A DNA stretch of 64,000 nt. Source: Arenibacter palladensis. GTDB taxonomy: Bacteria; Bacteroidota; Bacteroidia; Flavobacteriales; Flavobacteriaceae. The stretch is taken from contig NZ_FQUX01000009.1 of assembly GCF_900129275.1 (NCBI RefSeq), forward strand, positions 124,001-188,000, given 5' to 3'. This document shows positions 18,172 through 27,375 of this stretch, one piece after another. Position 1 is the stretch's first letter. Every line of letters starts with the position of its first letter. Under the pieces are notes generated by a model. The model searched no databases. It was not told the origin of the DNA and saw only the letters and a list, made by a program, of their open reading frames with translations. A program made the position numbers and the translations under genes.

Positions 18172-19188
18172 ATGAATTTAGAGATTATAAAGGCAATTAA
18201 GGGCTTATTGGACATCCCTCAGAAAATTGTAATTATACCGCACAAAAATCCGGACGGGGACGCTATTGGTTCTACTTTGGGGCTATGGCACTTTCTGAAA
18301 GGCAAAGGTCAGGATGCTACCATCATTGTTCCCAATGATTTTCCCAAATTTTTAAAATGGATGCCGGGCAGCGAGCAAATAGTCAATTTTGAAAGAGACT
18401 CCTCGGTAGCCAAATCCTTAATTAACAAGGCTTCCGTAATATTTACTTTAGATTTCAATCACTTAGGAAGGATAGGGCAACTGCAACCACTTTTGGAAAA
18501 TTCTTCAGCTACATTTGTAATGATAGACCATCATCAGGAACCTGACGATTATGCCAAAATTATGTACTCAGACGTTAGCATGAGCTCTACCTGTGAAATG
18601 GTTTTTAATGTAATTGAAGGTCTTGACGAATTGGAAAGCATTACCCCAGAACTTGCAATTTCCTTATACACCGGTATTATGACCGATACCGGATCCTTTA
18701 AATATTCTTCCACCACCAGCCGGACACATTTGGTTGTTGCCAAATTAATAGAGAGAGGTGCCAAAAATACGGAAGCACATAACAAGGTCTATGATACCAA
18801 CACCCCAAGTAGATTGCATCTTTTGGGTTGCGCTTTAAAAAACATGGTTATCCTAGAGGAATATCATACGGCATTCATCACTTTATCACAAGACGAATTG
18901 GATACCTACGATTACAAAAAGGGGGATACGGAAGGATTTGTAAATTACGGTCTAACCTTGGAAGGAATTGTCTTCGCCGTTATTTTCATTGAAAACCGGG
19001 AGGAAGGAATCGTCAAGATCTCCTTTAGATCGGAAGGTGATTTTTCCGTAAATGAATTCGCTAGAGCCCATTTTAATGGAGGTGGACATACAAATGCGGC
19101 AGGTGGACGAAGCGATGTTTCCATAGAAGAAACCATAAGCCTATTCAAGTCCTTACTACCACAATATAAAGATGATCTAAACGCATGA
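18172..19188 (+). CDS. nrnA: DHH-family nanoRNase/pAp phosphatase
   Basis: NrnA degrades 2-5-nt RNA and dephosphorylates 3'-phosphoadenosine 5'-phosphate. The 338-residue protein has the DHH phosphoesterase motifs IIPHKNPDGDAIGST (His24, Asp28, Asp30), DFNHLGR (Asp94) and MIDHH (Asp119, His120, His121), plus the DHHA1 substrate motif GGGHTNAAGG near residue 304. It is the first gene of a tight operon: its TGA overlaps the gldI ATG (ATGA). The -7 box sits only 5 nt before the ATG. Confidence 0.93.
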   Translation: MNLEIIKAIKGLLDIPQKIVIIPHKNPDGDAIGSTLGLWHFLKGKGQDATIIVPNDFPKFLKWMPGSEQIVNFERDSSVAKSLINKASVIFTLDFNHLGRIGQLQPLLENSSATFVMIDHHQEPDDYAKIMYSDVSMSSTCEMVFNVIEGLDELESITPELAISLYTGIMTDTGSFKYSSTTSRTHLVVAKLIERGAKNTEAHNKVYDTNTPSRLHLLGCALKNMVILEEYHTAFITLSQDELDTYDYKKGDTEGFVNYGLTLEGIVFAVIFIENREEGIVKISFRSEGDFSVNEFARAHFNGGGHTNAAGGRSDVSIEETISLFKSLLPQYKDDLNA

Positions 19189-19730
19189 AAAACCTAATAT
19201 TTCTTTTGCTTATTATCGCCTTTTTTAGCTGCAATGGACCTGAACCGCGAAAGCCGGTCAAAGTTAAAACCGGAAGTATTTTACAAAAGTCGGTGGAAAG
19301 GAATAAGGACCTATTGGCAAAGGAAGAAAAACAAATCATGGAAATCATTAAAAATGACTCCTTGAACACCTATTTCTCCAGCGGAATCGGCTCGTGGTAC
19401 CATTATATTAGCAAGAGCGACCAGACCGATTACTACCCTAAAACAGATGACCTGGTTACATTGCAGTACAATGTTATGACTTTCAACAATGACACCATAT
19501 ACTCCACAGAGGATATAGGCACCATAACCTATAAGGTAGACAAACAGGACCTTTTCCCCGGCTTAAGAAATAGCGTAAAACTCTTAAAAGAGAAGGAAAG
19601 CGCAACATTTTTGTTCCCCTCCTCCCTATCTTACGGATATCACGGTGACAATAATAAAATTGGGGTAAATGTCCCTATTAAATCCACCATTACCATTTTA
19701 AATATAGATAAACAAAAAGAAAACAATTAA
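19185..19730 (+). CDS. gldI: Gliding motility-associated FKBP-type prolyl isomerase lipoprotein GldI
   Basis: GldI is a lipoprotein needed for gliding in flavobacteria and thought to fold gliding/type IX secretion components in the periplasm. The 181-residue protein has a lipobox (AFFSC, Cys16), a helical linker, and a C-terminal FKBP fold (about residues 75-175) with DLFPGLRNSVKLLKEKESATFLFPSSLSYGYHG and VPIKSTITILNI. It overlaps nrnA by four bases and is followed 11 bp later by a second prolyl isomerase gene. This is the only gliding marker in the window. Confidence 0.9.
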   Translation: MKNLIFLLLIIAFFSCNGPEPRKPVKVKTGSILQKSVERNKDLLAKEEKQIMEIIKNDSLNTYFSSGIGSWYHYISKSDQTDYYPKTDDLVTLQYNVMTFNNDTIYSTEDIGTITYKVDKQDLFPGLRNSVKLLKEKESATFLFPSSLSYGYHGDNNKIGVNVPIKSTITILNIDKQKENN

Positions 19731-19741
19731 AATTAATTACA

Positions 19742-20848
19742 ATGAAGAACATTTATTTATTATTGGCAGTAGTATCCATAGCATTTTCCAGCTGTAAGTC
19801 CAGTAAGCATGCTGATTTGGGAGATGGTATTTTTGCGGATATTACCACCACCAAAGGTGAAATCCTCCTTAAGTTGGAGTACCAAAAGACCCCTTTGACC
19901 GTTGCCAATTTTATATCCCTGGCCGAAGGAAACAATCCTTTTGTTACCGACAGCCTAAAGGGCAAAAAATATTATGATGGTATCATCTTTCATAGAATTA
20001 TAAAGGACTTTATGATTCAAGGTGGAGATCCAACAGGAACGGGCATGGGAAATCCTGGATATAAATTTAAGGATGAATTTAACGATTCCCTTACACACAA
20101 TAAGGCCGGTATTCTATCCATGGCCAATTCCGGACCTACCACCAACGGAAGTCAGTTTTTCATTACCCATAAAGAAACTCCCTTTCTAAACGGTAGACAC
20201 ACTGTTTTTGGCGAGGTTGTTAAAGGTATGGATATCGTTGATTCCATTGCCAATGTTAAAACTGCGGAAGGCGACAGACCGGTTACGGATGTGGTTATGA
20301 ACACTGTAGAAATTATCAGAAACGGTAAGGAAGCCAAAAAATTCGATGCCGTAAAAGTAATGAGCGATTACTTTGCCGAGGAAGAGGAAAGGCTCAAGGC
20401 AATGGAGAAAATGAAGACCGATTTCGTGGCCCAAATTACAGCGGAGGAAAGCAAGGCAGAAGAGCTTCCATCCGGGCTTAAAATACTTACCCTAGCAGAG
20501 GGCGATGGAGAAAAACCCAAAGTAGGGCAAAAGGTAAATGTGTTGTACGCAGGATATTTATCGGACGGATCACTTTTTGACAGCAACTACGAAGAGATCG
20601 CTAAAAAATATGGCGTTTATCAGGAGGCCAGAAAACAAGGTAGAGGTTACGAAGCCATTCCAATGGACTACAGCCCTGAAGCGAGGATAATTCCAGGCTT
20701 TAAGGAAGGTCTTATGCAAATGAAGGTCGGGGATAAGGTTCGTTTATTTATACCATCCCATTTAGGATATGGTGAAGCTGGCTACGGTCCTATTCCCCCA
20801 GATGCCAAATTGGTTTTTGATCTGGAAATTACTGGAATAGCCCAATAA
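19742..20848 (+). CDS. Cyclophilin-FKBP fusion prolyl isomerase lipoprotein
   Basis: A 368-residue periplasmic folding catalyst that joins two unrelated prolyl-isomerase folds. It has a lipobox (FSSC, Cys18), a cyclophilin domain at about 27-195 (FHRIIKDFMIQGGDPTGTG, NGSQFFITHKETPFLNGRHTVFG), a charged helical linker rich in Glu/Lys, and an FKBP domain at about 255-368 (VLYAGYLSDGSLFDSN, IPGFKEGLMQMKVGDKVRLFIPS, YGPIPPDAKLVFDLEI). It closes the nrnA-gldI operon and is followed by a strong terminator. Together with GldI it makes three isomerase domains in one operon. Confidence 0.92.
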   Translation: MKNIYLLLAVVSIAFSSCKSSKHADLGDGIFADITTTKGEILLKLEYQKTPLTVANFISLAEGNNPFVTDSLKGKKYYDGIIFHRIIKDFMIQGGDPTGTGMGNPGYKFKDEFNDSLTHNKAGILSMANSGPTTNGSQFFITHKETPFLNGRHTVFGEVVKGMDIVDSIANVKTAEGDRPVTDVVMNTVEIIRNGKEAKKFDAVKVMSDYFAEEEERLKAMEKMKTDFVAQITAEESKAEELPSGLKILTLAEGDGEKPKVGQKVNVLYAGYLSDGSLFDSNYEEIAKKYGVYQEARKQGRGYEAIPMDYSPEARIIPGFKEGLMQMKVGDKVRLFIPSHLGYGEAGYGPIPPDAKLVFDLEITGIAQ

Positions 20849-20867
20849 TAATATTCCAAAAGTTAAA

Positions 20868-20913
20868 AAATCCTAGTTGGTCTCTATATTGAAGATCAAC
20901 TAGGATTTTTTTT
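20868..20913 (+). terminator. Terminator after the nrnA-gldI-PPIase operon
   Basis: AATCCTAGTTG / CAACTAGGATT is a long perfect stem with a T-run on the plus strand; an A-run on the other side means it could also stop the convergent CBS gene. Confidence 0.88.
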
Positions 20914-21006
20914 ATTACTTATTTCGTTATGCAAATACGGCTACCAACAAAAACGCATCCAGTCCTGAGAAGCATTTCCCCTTCTGACCAAACCTAGGAG
21001 GACATC

Positions 21007-21468
21007 CTATTTCCAGTTTTGCGATTTAAGTTTTAAGGTAGCCTTTAATATATCTTTCTGGGAAATTTGTCCCACCAACTTTCCATTTTCCACTATTGGA
21101 AAACGTCTTCGCTTTTCGTTCAAAAACTTATTGGCCGCATCAAAAATATTCATATTGCCGTCAATGGTTTCCACATTCTTTATCATGTGTCCTTCCACCG
21201 TCAAATTGGAGCTCGGTAGATTGTGGTACCTATTTTCACTTATGTGCTTAATACAATCCCCCTCAGAAATCATCCCGACCAATTCATTCCTATCATTCAC
21301 CACCGGACCACCAGAAATTTTATACTTCAATAAGGCCACGATTACTTCTTCTACAGATTGTTCTGGTTTAAAAGTAATCAGTTTTTTGGTCATATAGTCG
21401 CATACCCTAAGTGGTGCTTCTTCACTGGGTTGTTGAACTCTAGGCCCCTGAAAACTTTTAATTCCCAT
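21007..21468 (-). CDS. Tandem CBS-domain protein
   Basis: A 153-residue soluble protein made almost entirely of two CBS motifs (about residues 25-80 and 90-148: VCDYMTKKLITFKPEQSV..., VEGHMIKNVETIDGNMNI...). Paired CBS motifs form a Bateman module that binds adenosyl ligands such as AMP, ATP or SAM and usually senses energy state. No catalytic domain is attached, so it may regulate a partner. It is a single gene between two terminators. Confidence 0.88.
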   Translation of the reverse strand: MGIKSFQGPRVQQPSEEAPLRVCDYMTKKLITFKPEQSVEEVIVALLKYKISGGPVVNDRNELVGMISEGDCIKHISENRYHNLPSSNLTVEGHMIKNVETIDGNMNIFDAANKFLNEKRRRFPIVENGKLVGQISQKDILKATLKLKSQNWK

Positions 21469-21526
21469 TATTGATATCTTTTGACTCTTTTAAATATAAG
21501 AAATTTAATCATGTAATCCTAAAAAA

Positions 21527-21561
21527 AAAAATCCTCCATCTAGAAAAGATGGAGGATTTTT
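21527..21561 (-). terminator. Bidirectional-looking terminator downstream of pepD
   Basis: The perfect 11-bp stem ATCCTCCATCT / AGATGGAGGAT has a 5-nt loop and is flanked by ten A on the left (a T-run for minus-strand transcripts) and five T on the right. It lies about 75 bp after the pepD stop. Confidence 0.88.
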
Positions 21562-21633
21562 ATATCAAGCTATATAATTGTTTTACAGACCTGTACATCT
21601 TAAAACCTATGCAGCTTTCAGGCCATAGGCCAA

Positions 21634-23094
21634 CTACTTTTTTGGAATTTCCAAAAGTATTTCCAAAATGAATTTCCAAAATTTTTGCAGGGAAGATATG
21701 CTGGCACGTTCATCGGGAGAATGGGCACCTTTTATAGTTGGTCCAAAACTTATCATGTCTACTCCAGGATAATTCTTTCCCAAAATTCCACATTCCAAAC
21801 CTGCGTGACAGGCAACTACTCTGGGCTGCTCATTAAAAAGCTCCCTATATTTTGTACGTAACAGTTCCAGGATAGCCCCATCAGGATTGGGATTCCAACC
21901 AGGATATTCCCCACTTAAAACTACTTCATACCCAGCCTTTTCAAAATTGCTCTGTAGGTTTTTAGCCAATTCCATTTTACCGGCCTCTACGGATGACCGG
22001 GTTAGACATGCAATCTTTATCTGGCCATCTCCGACCTCCACCCTTGCAATATTATTGGATGTCTCCACCAAGTCTATCATGGTTTTGCTCATGGCATGGA
22101 CCCCATTAAGAGCATTCTTAATAGCTTCCGTTAGTGCCAACTGGTCCTTGGCTTCCATAACCATTTGTGAAAGAGGTGCAGGTTCGCAAAAAATAACAAG
22201 ATTAGGCTCGGTCGCCGCAAACTCCTTTTTTAAATTACTTGCCCAATCTTTAAACAAAGTTTCCAATTCTTTGGAGTCCGATACTTTTACCGCAACCAAA
22301 GCAGTGCTTTCCCTAGGAATTGCATTTCGCAATCCTCCACCATCAATTTTAGAAATCCTTAAACCAAGTTGCTCATGCCCCATGATCAATAAATCATTCA
22401 TGATCTTATTGGCATTACCCAGTCCTAAATGTATATCCATTCCACTATGGCCTCCAGAGAGACCTTTTACCACTATTTTATAGGCAGCAAAGCCTTCGTC
22501 CAAGGGAATCTCCCTATAAACTCCCTTCGCAGTAATGTCTATTCCTCCGGCACATCCAATATCAATTTCATCGTCATCCTCTGTATCCAGATTCAACAAA
22601 ATATCCCCTTCCAAAAGTCCTCCCTGTAATCCCTTGGCCCCTGTCATTCCAGTTTCTTCGTCTATGGTAAATAGAGCTTCCAAAGGAGGATGGGAAATAT
22701 CCTTGCTCTCCAACAATGCCATTATGGTAGCTACCCCCAGACCGTTATCGGCCCCCAAGGTGGTACCTTTTGCTTTTACCCAATCTCCGTCAACATACAT
22801 CTCTATACCCTGGGTGCTAAAATCGAAATCCGTATCAGCATTTTTTTGGTGTACCATATCCAAATGCGACTGTAGAATTACGGTTTTCCTATCTTCCATA
22901 CCCACCGATGCAGGCTTCTTAATTATTACATTTCCCACAGCGTCCTTGGTGGTTTCAAGACCAAGCGACCTACCAAAGTCCATCATAAATTCTATTACTC
23001 GCTCCTCATGTTTGGATGGTCTTGGAACAGCATTTAAATCGGCAAATTTATTCCAGATATTTTTAGGCTCTAAAACTCTTATTTCCTTATTCAT
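21634..23094 (-). CDS. pepD: Aminoacyl-histidine dipeptidase (Xaa-His, PepD/M20 family)
   Basis: A 486-residue zinc dipeptidase that splits carnosine-like and other dipeptides in the cytoplasm. M20 metal-site motifs are present: LQSHLDMVHQKN near residue 77, GTTLGADNGLGVA near 115, and DEETGMTGA near 148, with CHAGLECGILG near 430 supplying the last His region. The length is normal for PepD. It has its own -7 box (23113-23120) and a downstream terminator, so it is monocistronic. Confidence 0.93.
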   Translation of the reverse strand: MNKEIRVLEPKNIWNKFADLNAVPRPSKHEERVIEFMMDFGRSLGLETTKDAVGNVIIKKPASVGMEDRKTVILQSHLDMVHQKNADTDFDFSTQGIEMYVDGDWVKAKGTTLGADNGLGVATIMALLESKDISHPPLEALFTIDEETGMTGAKGLQGGLLEGDILLNLDTEDDDEIDIGCAGGIDITAKGVYREIPLDEGFAAYKIVVKGLSGGHSGMDIHLGLGNANKIMNDLLIMGHEQLGLRISKIDGGGLRNAIPRESTALVAVKVSDSKELETLFKDWASNLKKEFAATEPNLVIFCEPAPLSQMVMEAKDQLALTEAIKNALNGVHAMSKTMIDLVETSNNIARVEVGDGQIKIACLTRSSVEAGKMELAKNLQSNFEKAGYEVVLSGEYPGWNPNPDGAILELLRTKYRELFNEQPRVVACHAGLECGILGKNYPGVDMISFGPTIKGAHSPDERASISSLQKFWKFILEILLEIPKK

Positions 23095-23112
23095 ATTTAT
23101 AAATTATGAAGT

Positions 23113-23120
23113 CAAAAATA
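23113..23120 (-). promoter_or_regulatory. -7 promoter box of pepD
   Basis: On the minus strand this reads TATTTTTG, 18 nt before the pepD ATG. Confidence 0.5.
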
Positions 23121-23153
23121 CAGATAGAAAAACAACCATGCTAGATTATTGGC

Positions 23154-23161
23154 TATTTTTG
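23154..23161 (+). promoter_or_regulatory. -7 box 5 nt before the DUF3810 start (leaderless arrangement)
   Basis: TATTTTTG, then ACCCG, then ATG 23167. The box lies inside the longer possible frame from 23149, arguing against that earlier start. Confidence 0.55.
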
Positions 23162-23166
23162 ACCCG

Positions 23167-24234
23167 ATGAATACTAAAATTAAAAATCTTATCGCCCTTT
23201 TATTGGTCCCTCAAATAATCTTGGTAAAATGGCTTGGGCAATACCCTGAATTTATAGAAACCTATTACAGCAAAGGTATATACCCTTATATTTCCGGATT
23301 TTGGCGTATTTTAATGGGATGGATCCCTTTTTCCGTAGGTGACATTCTTTATGCACTTCTAATTATCTTGGGAGTGCGCTATATCCTCGTGAATAGAATG
23401 GCCATTAAAAACAAACTATGGGGGTTTATGCGGGATGTAGCTATGGTCTTGTCCGTTGCTTATTTTACATTTCATCTCTTGTGGGGATTAAATTATTACA
23501 GGCAACCGCTTTCGCAATCCCTGCAACTTGGCGATAAACACAGCCAAGAAGACCTGGTAGATTTTGTGGAACAACTGGTGCTTAAAACCAATGAAATCCA
23601 ATTCAAGATAACCGCCGACACCAGTAAAATAGTTCAAGTCCCCTATACCAAGAAAGAAATTATGGGCCGCACCCTGGAAGGCTACCAATCCCTAAAAAAC
23701 AAAATTCCCCTTTTTACCTACCACCATCCCAGCTTAAAAAAATCCATATTCAGCATCCCTTTGAGTTATATGGGTTATGGCGGTTATTTAAACCCTTTCA
23801 CCAATGAAGCCCAGGCAAATAGTGAACTTCCCAATTTCAGATTTCCTGTTATATGTGGCCACGAGATAGGCCACCAATTGGGGTTTTCCGCAGAAAATGA
23901 AACCAATTTTATTGGTTATTTGGCAACCGTGAGCAATGAGGATATCTATTTTAAATATTCCGCATATGCTTACGCCCTAAGCTATTGCCTTAATGATCTT
24001 GCGAATCACGACCAAGAGGAGTTTAAACACCAGTACAACAAACTGAATCCAGGAGTAAAAAAGAATTATAAAGAAATTGCCGAATTTTGGGAGGCACATG
24101 AAAATCCGACCGAGCCTATTTTTAAATCTATATTCAATACTTTTTTAAAGGCCAACAGTCAGAAGGAAGGAATAAAAAGCTACAATGCCGTGGTGACCCT
24201 ATTGGTAAACTATTACCGCGACAATCCAATCTAA
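23167..24234 (+). CDS. DUF3810 putative membrane-anchored metalloprotease
   Basis: A 355-residue protein with two or three N-terminal membrane helices (about residues 5-22, 46-70, 83-103) and a soluble domain carrying the zinc-protease motif HEIGH at 232-236, followed by ENETNFIGYL with a candidate third ligand. This pattern is that of DUF3810, a family common in Bacteroidota whose substrate is unknown. The catalytic part is predicted to face the periplasm. ATG 23167 is chosen over an upstream ATG at 23149 because a -7 box lies between them. Confidence 0.85.
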   Translation: MNTKIKNLIALLLVPQIILVKWLGQYPEFIETYYSKGIYPYISGFWRILMGWIPFSVGDILYALLIILGVRYILVNRMAIKNKLWGFMRDVAMVLSVAYFTFHLLWGLNYYRQPLSQSLQLGDKHSQEDLVDFVEQLVLKTNEIQFKITADTSKIVQVPYTKKEIMGRTLEGYQSLKNKIPLFTYHHPSLKKSIFSIPLSYMGYGGYLNPFTNEAQANSELPNFRFPVICGHEIGHQLGFSAENETNFIGYLATVSNEDIYFKYSAYAYALSYCLNDLANHDQEEFKHQYNKLNPGVKKNYKEIAEFWEAHENPTEPIFKSIFNTFLKANSQKEGIKSYNAVVTLLVNYYRDNPI

Positions 24235-24413
24235 TGGACATGTTATAACCGTTTGCCACCCCGTTGTTCCATAATGGTCAATGCATAGCAGAATTTTTTG
24301 TTTATCTTCAAAATCCAGGACTGATTTTTACGGTATAATAAGTCTAAATCCTATTGATATTCTTATGGGATATATTATTTTTAAACCCATTTTAATAAAG
24401 AATACATTGATAT

Positions 24414-27362
24414 ATGAGAATACGATTTTATGTACTTGTTTCACTTTTTTACGGGTTAACGCTATCGGCCCAAGACTACTTTCCGAAAAATGATGGCGTA
24501 AAGGCGGAGAACAACAATTTTACGACTTTCATCAATGCCAAGATCCATATAACCCCGACCAAAGTATTGGACAAGGGGATATTGCTTATTCAGAAGGGAA
24601 AAGTAATAGAGGCTGGAAAGACTGTACAACTTCCCAAAAACACAGTATTGATAGATCTAAAGGGAAAATCCATATATCCCTCATTCATTGATATCTATTC
24701 AGATTTTGGGGTAGACATACCCAAAGCAGCAGCTTCAGGGGGGCGATCGGCACAATATGAACCCTCTAGGGAAGGTTTTTACTGGAACGACCATATAATG
24801 CCGGAAAACAATGCAATTTCCAGATTCAACTACGACAGTAAAAAAGCAAAGGAATTAAGGGAAGCAGGATTTGGGGTTGTAAACACCCATATACAGGATG
24901 GAATTGCCCGTGGAAACGGCGCCTTAATTTCATTGAACGAATTTGGCAATGATTCTGATAGGGTATTGGCAGATAAATCGGCACAATACTTTTCGGTGAC
25001 CAAAAGCGTTGCCAAAAGACAAGCCTATCCCACTTCTTTAATGGGCACCTTGGCATTGTTGAGGCAAATGTACTTTGATGCAGATTGGTACGCCAAAGGC
25101 AATGTAACCACCAAGGATCTTTCCTTAGAGGCGCTGAACGCCAACAAAGGTCTAGTTCAAATATTCGAAGCCAAGGACAAGGACAACGTATTAAGGGCAG
25201 ATAAGATCGGGGATATGTTCAACATTAATTACACCATACTTGCAGGAGGAAATGAATTTGAAAGCGTAGCGGAAATCAAAGCTACCAATGCCACCTTGAT
25301 CGTTCCAATTAACTTCCCGGATCCTTATGACGTTTCCGACCCATATTTGGCAGATTACGTAAGCCTGGAAGATATGCGCTTCTGGAACCAGGCACCTACA
25401 AACCCCAAAGTCCTTGAAGAAAACAACATAACTTTTGGACTTACACTCCATGACCAAAAATCTACCTCCGCCTTCAGAAATAATTTATTAAAGGCTATTG
25501 AGTATGGCTTATCAAAAACAAAGGCTTTGGAGGCGCTCACCACGATTCCCGCACAGATTTTGGGCAAATCCAATACAATCGGTTCCTTACTAAACGGTAG
25601 TCAAGCTAATTTTTTAATTACTTCAGGGGATATTTTTGACAAGGGAACTGTTCTCTATGAAAATTGGGTACAGGGCCAAAAGCATATTATCCATGACAAG
25701 CAACTTAAGGATATCCGTGGAAACTACAATTTAATTGCCGGGGAAAAGATGTTCCAATTATCAATTACCGGAGAGACGGACAAACCTAAGGTGGAGGTAA
25801 AAGAAGGAGAGGAGAAATTGACTTCCAAAATTAATTACGACGATAATTGGCTTACACTCTCCTTTAATAACAAAGATGGTGACCAAGCATTTAGGTTATC
25901 TGCAATGGTAGCATCCAGCTCAGATAATCTTGTAGGTAAACTTTTGTTGCCCGATGGTACCGAAACCACCTTTAACGCTATAATGACCTCAGCATTTTCC
26001 GAAAAAGAAAAAGACGTTACCCAGAAAAAACCAGTGGTAGTACCCATTGCATTTCCCAACATTGGCTACGGCTATTCCGAGCAACCCAAACCAGAATCCA
26101 TCCTGTTCAAAAATGCCACGGTTTGGACCAGTGAGGATGTAGGTATTATGGAAAATACAGACGTACTTGTTAAAAACGGCAAAATTGCCAAAATAGGCAA
26201 AGACCTAAAACCCAGTGGGGCAACGGTGGTAGACGCCACAGGAAAACACTTGACCGCTGGTATAATTGATGAACATACGCATATTGCTGCTTTGTCCATT
26301 AATGAATCCGGTCAGAATTCCTCTGCAGAGGTAAAAATGGAAGATGTGGTAGACCCCAAACACATTGGAATTTATCGTGATTTAGCAGGTGGTGTAACTT
26401 CTGCCCAACTACTGCACGGTTCTGCCAATCCTATTGGCGGACGGTCGGCTATCCTAAAATTAAAATGGGGTGCCAGTGCAGAGAGGATGATTTATTACAA
26501 CTCTCCCAAATTTATAAAGTTTGCCCTTGGTGAAAACGTAAAACAATCCAACTGGAACAGTTTTAGCAGATTTCCACAGACCAGAATGGGAGTGGAACAA
26601 ACGTTTATCAATTATTTCCAAAGGGCTAAAGAATATGATCTCAAGAAAAAAAGTGGGCAGCCCTACAGGTTTGACGAAGAGATGGAAACCTTGGCGGAAA
26701 TAATTAATGGGGAACGTTTTATAAGCTGTCATTCCTATGTTCAAAGCGAAATTAACATGCTTATGAAAGTGGCAGAAAAATTCAACTTTAAAGTTAACAC
26801 CTTCACCCATATATTGGAAGGCTATAAAGTTGCCGATAAAATGGCCGAACATGGTGTAGGGGCATCCACCTTTAGTGATTGGTGGGCCTATAAGTACGAA
26901 GTAAACGATGCCATCCCCTACAATGCGGCCATCATGCAGAGCCAAGGCATTACCGTTGCCATAAACAGTGATGACGCAGAAATGTCCAGACGTTTAAACC
27001 AGGAAGCTGCCAAGACTGTTAAATATGGTGGGATGACCGAGCTGGAAGCCTGGAAAATGGTTACTATAAACCCAGCCAAGCTTTTGCATATAGATGATAG
27101 GGTGGGAAGTATCAAGGAAGGAAAAGACGCGGATCTGGTACTTTGGAACAACAACCCCCTATCCGTTTATGCCATGGTGGAAAAAACTATAATTGAGGGA
27201 GCTGTATATTTCGATCTGGAAAAAGACAAGCAACAAAGGGAAGCCATAAAAAAAGAAAAGGCCCTACTAATCAACCTTATGCTTAAAGAAAAGGACAACG
27301 GCAGCCCTACCCAGGAACCGAAGAAAAAAAACCAAGAGGAATTGCATTGTGACAGCCTTTAA
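24414..27362 (+). CDS. Exported double amidohydrolase-domain protein
   Basis: A 982-residue secreted protein with a signal peptide (residues 1-19, ending LSAQ) and two amidohydrolase-like halves. The second half (about 560-950) keeps the metal motif: DEHTH with His621 and His623, CHSY as a further His site, and INSDDAE as the Asp site. The first half (about 35-440) aligns in layout, but its expected D-x-H-x-H has become D93-I-Y95-S-D97, so it cannot bind metal in the usual way. Half-enzymes of this sort may be structural. A second amidohydrolase gene follows 13 bp downstream. Substrate unknown; imidazolonepropionase-like hydrolases are the nearest type. Confidence 0.87.
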   Translation: MRIRFYVLVSLFYGLTLSAQDYFPKNDGVKAENNNFTTFINAKIHITPTKVLDKGILLIQKGKVIEAGKTVQLPKNTVLIDLKGKSIYPSFIDIYSDFGVDIPKAAASGGRSAQYEPSREGFYWNDHIMPENNAISRFNYDSKKAKELREAGFGVVNTHIQDGIARGNGALISLNEFGNDSDRVLADKSAQYFSVTKSVAKRQAYPTSLMGTLALLRQMYFDADWYAKGNVTTKDLSLEALNANKGLVQIFEAKDKDNVLRADKIGDMFNINYTILAGGNEFESVAEIKATNATLIVPINFPDPYDVSDPYLADYVSLEDMRFWNQAPTNPKVLEENNITFGLTLHDQKSTSAFRNNLLKAIEYGLSKTKALEALTTIPAQILGKSNTIGSLLNGSQANFLITSGDIFDKGTVLYENWVQGQKHIIHDKQLKDIRGNYNLIAGEKMFQLSITGETDKPKVEVKEGEEKLTSKINYDDNWLTLSFNNKDGDQAFRLSAMVASSSDNLVGKLLLPDGTETTFNAIMTSAFSEKEKDVTQKKPVVVPIAFPNIGYGYSEQPKPESILFKNATVWTSEDVGIMENTDVLVKNGKIAKIGKDLKPSGATVVDATGKHLTAGIIDEHTHIAALSINESGQNSSAEVKMEDVVDPKHIGIYRDLAGGVTSAQLLHGSANPIGGRSAILKLKWGASAERMIYYNSPKFIKFALGENVKQSNWNSFSRFPQTRMGVEQTFINYFQRAKEYDLKKKSGQPYRFDEEMETLAEIINGERFISCHSYVQSEINMLMKVAEKFNFKVNTFTHILEGYKVADKMAEHGVGASTFSDWWAYKYEVNDAIPYNAAIMQSQGITVAINSDDAEMSRRLNQEAAKTVKYGGMTELEAWKMVTINPAKLLHIDDRVGSIKEGKDADLVLWNNNPLSVYAMVEKTIIEGAVYFDLEKDKQQREAIKKEKALLINLMLKEKDNGSPTQEPKKKNQEELHCDSL

Positions 27363-27375
27363 AATAAAAATTAAG

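Noticed and set aside
21471..21671. Plus-strand frame between the CBS gene and pepD
   Set aside because: It runs across a strong terminator hairpin and the end of pepD and has no recognisable features.
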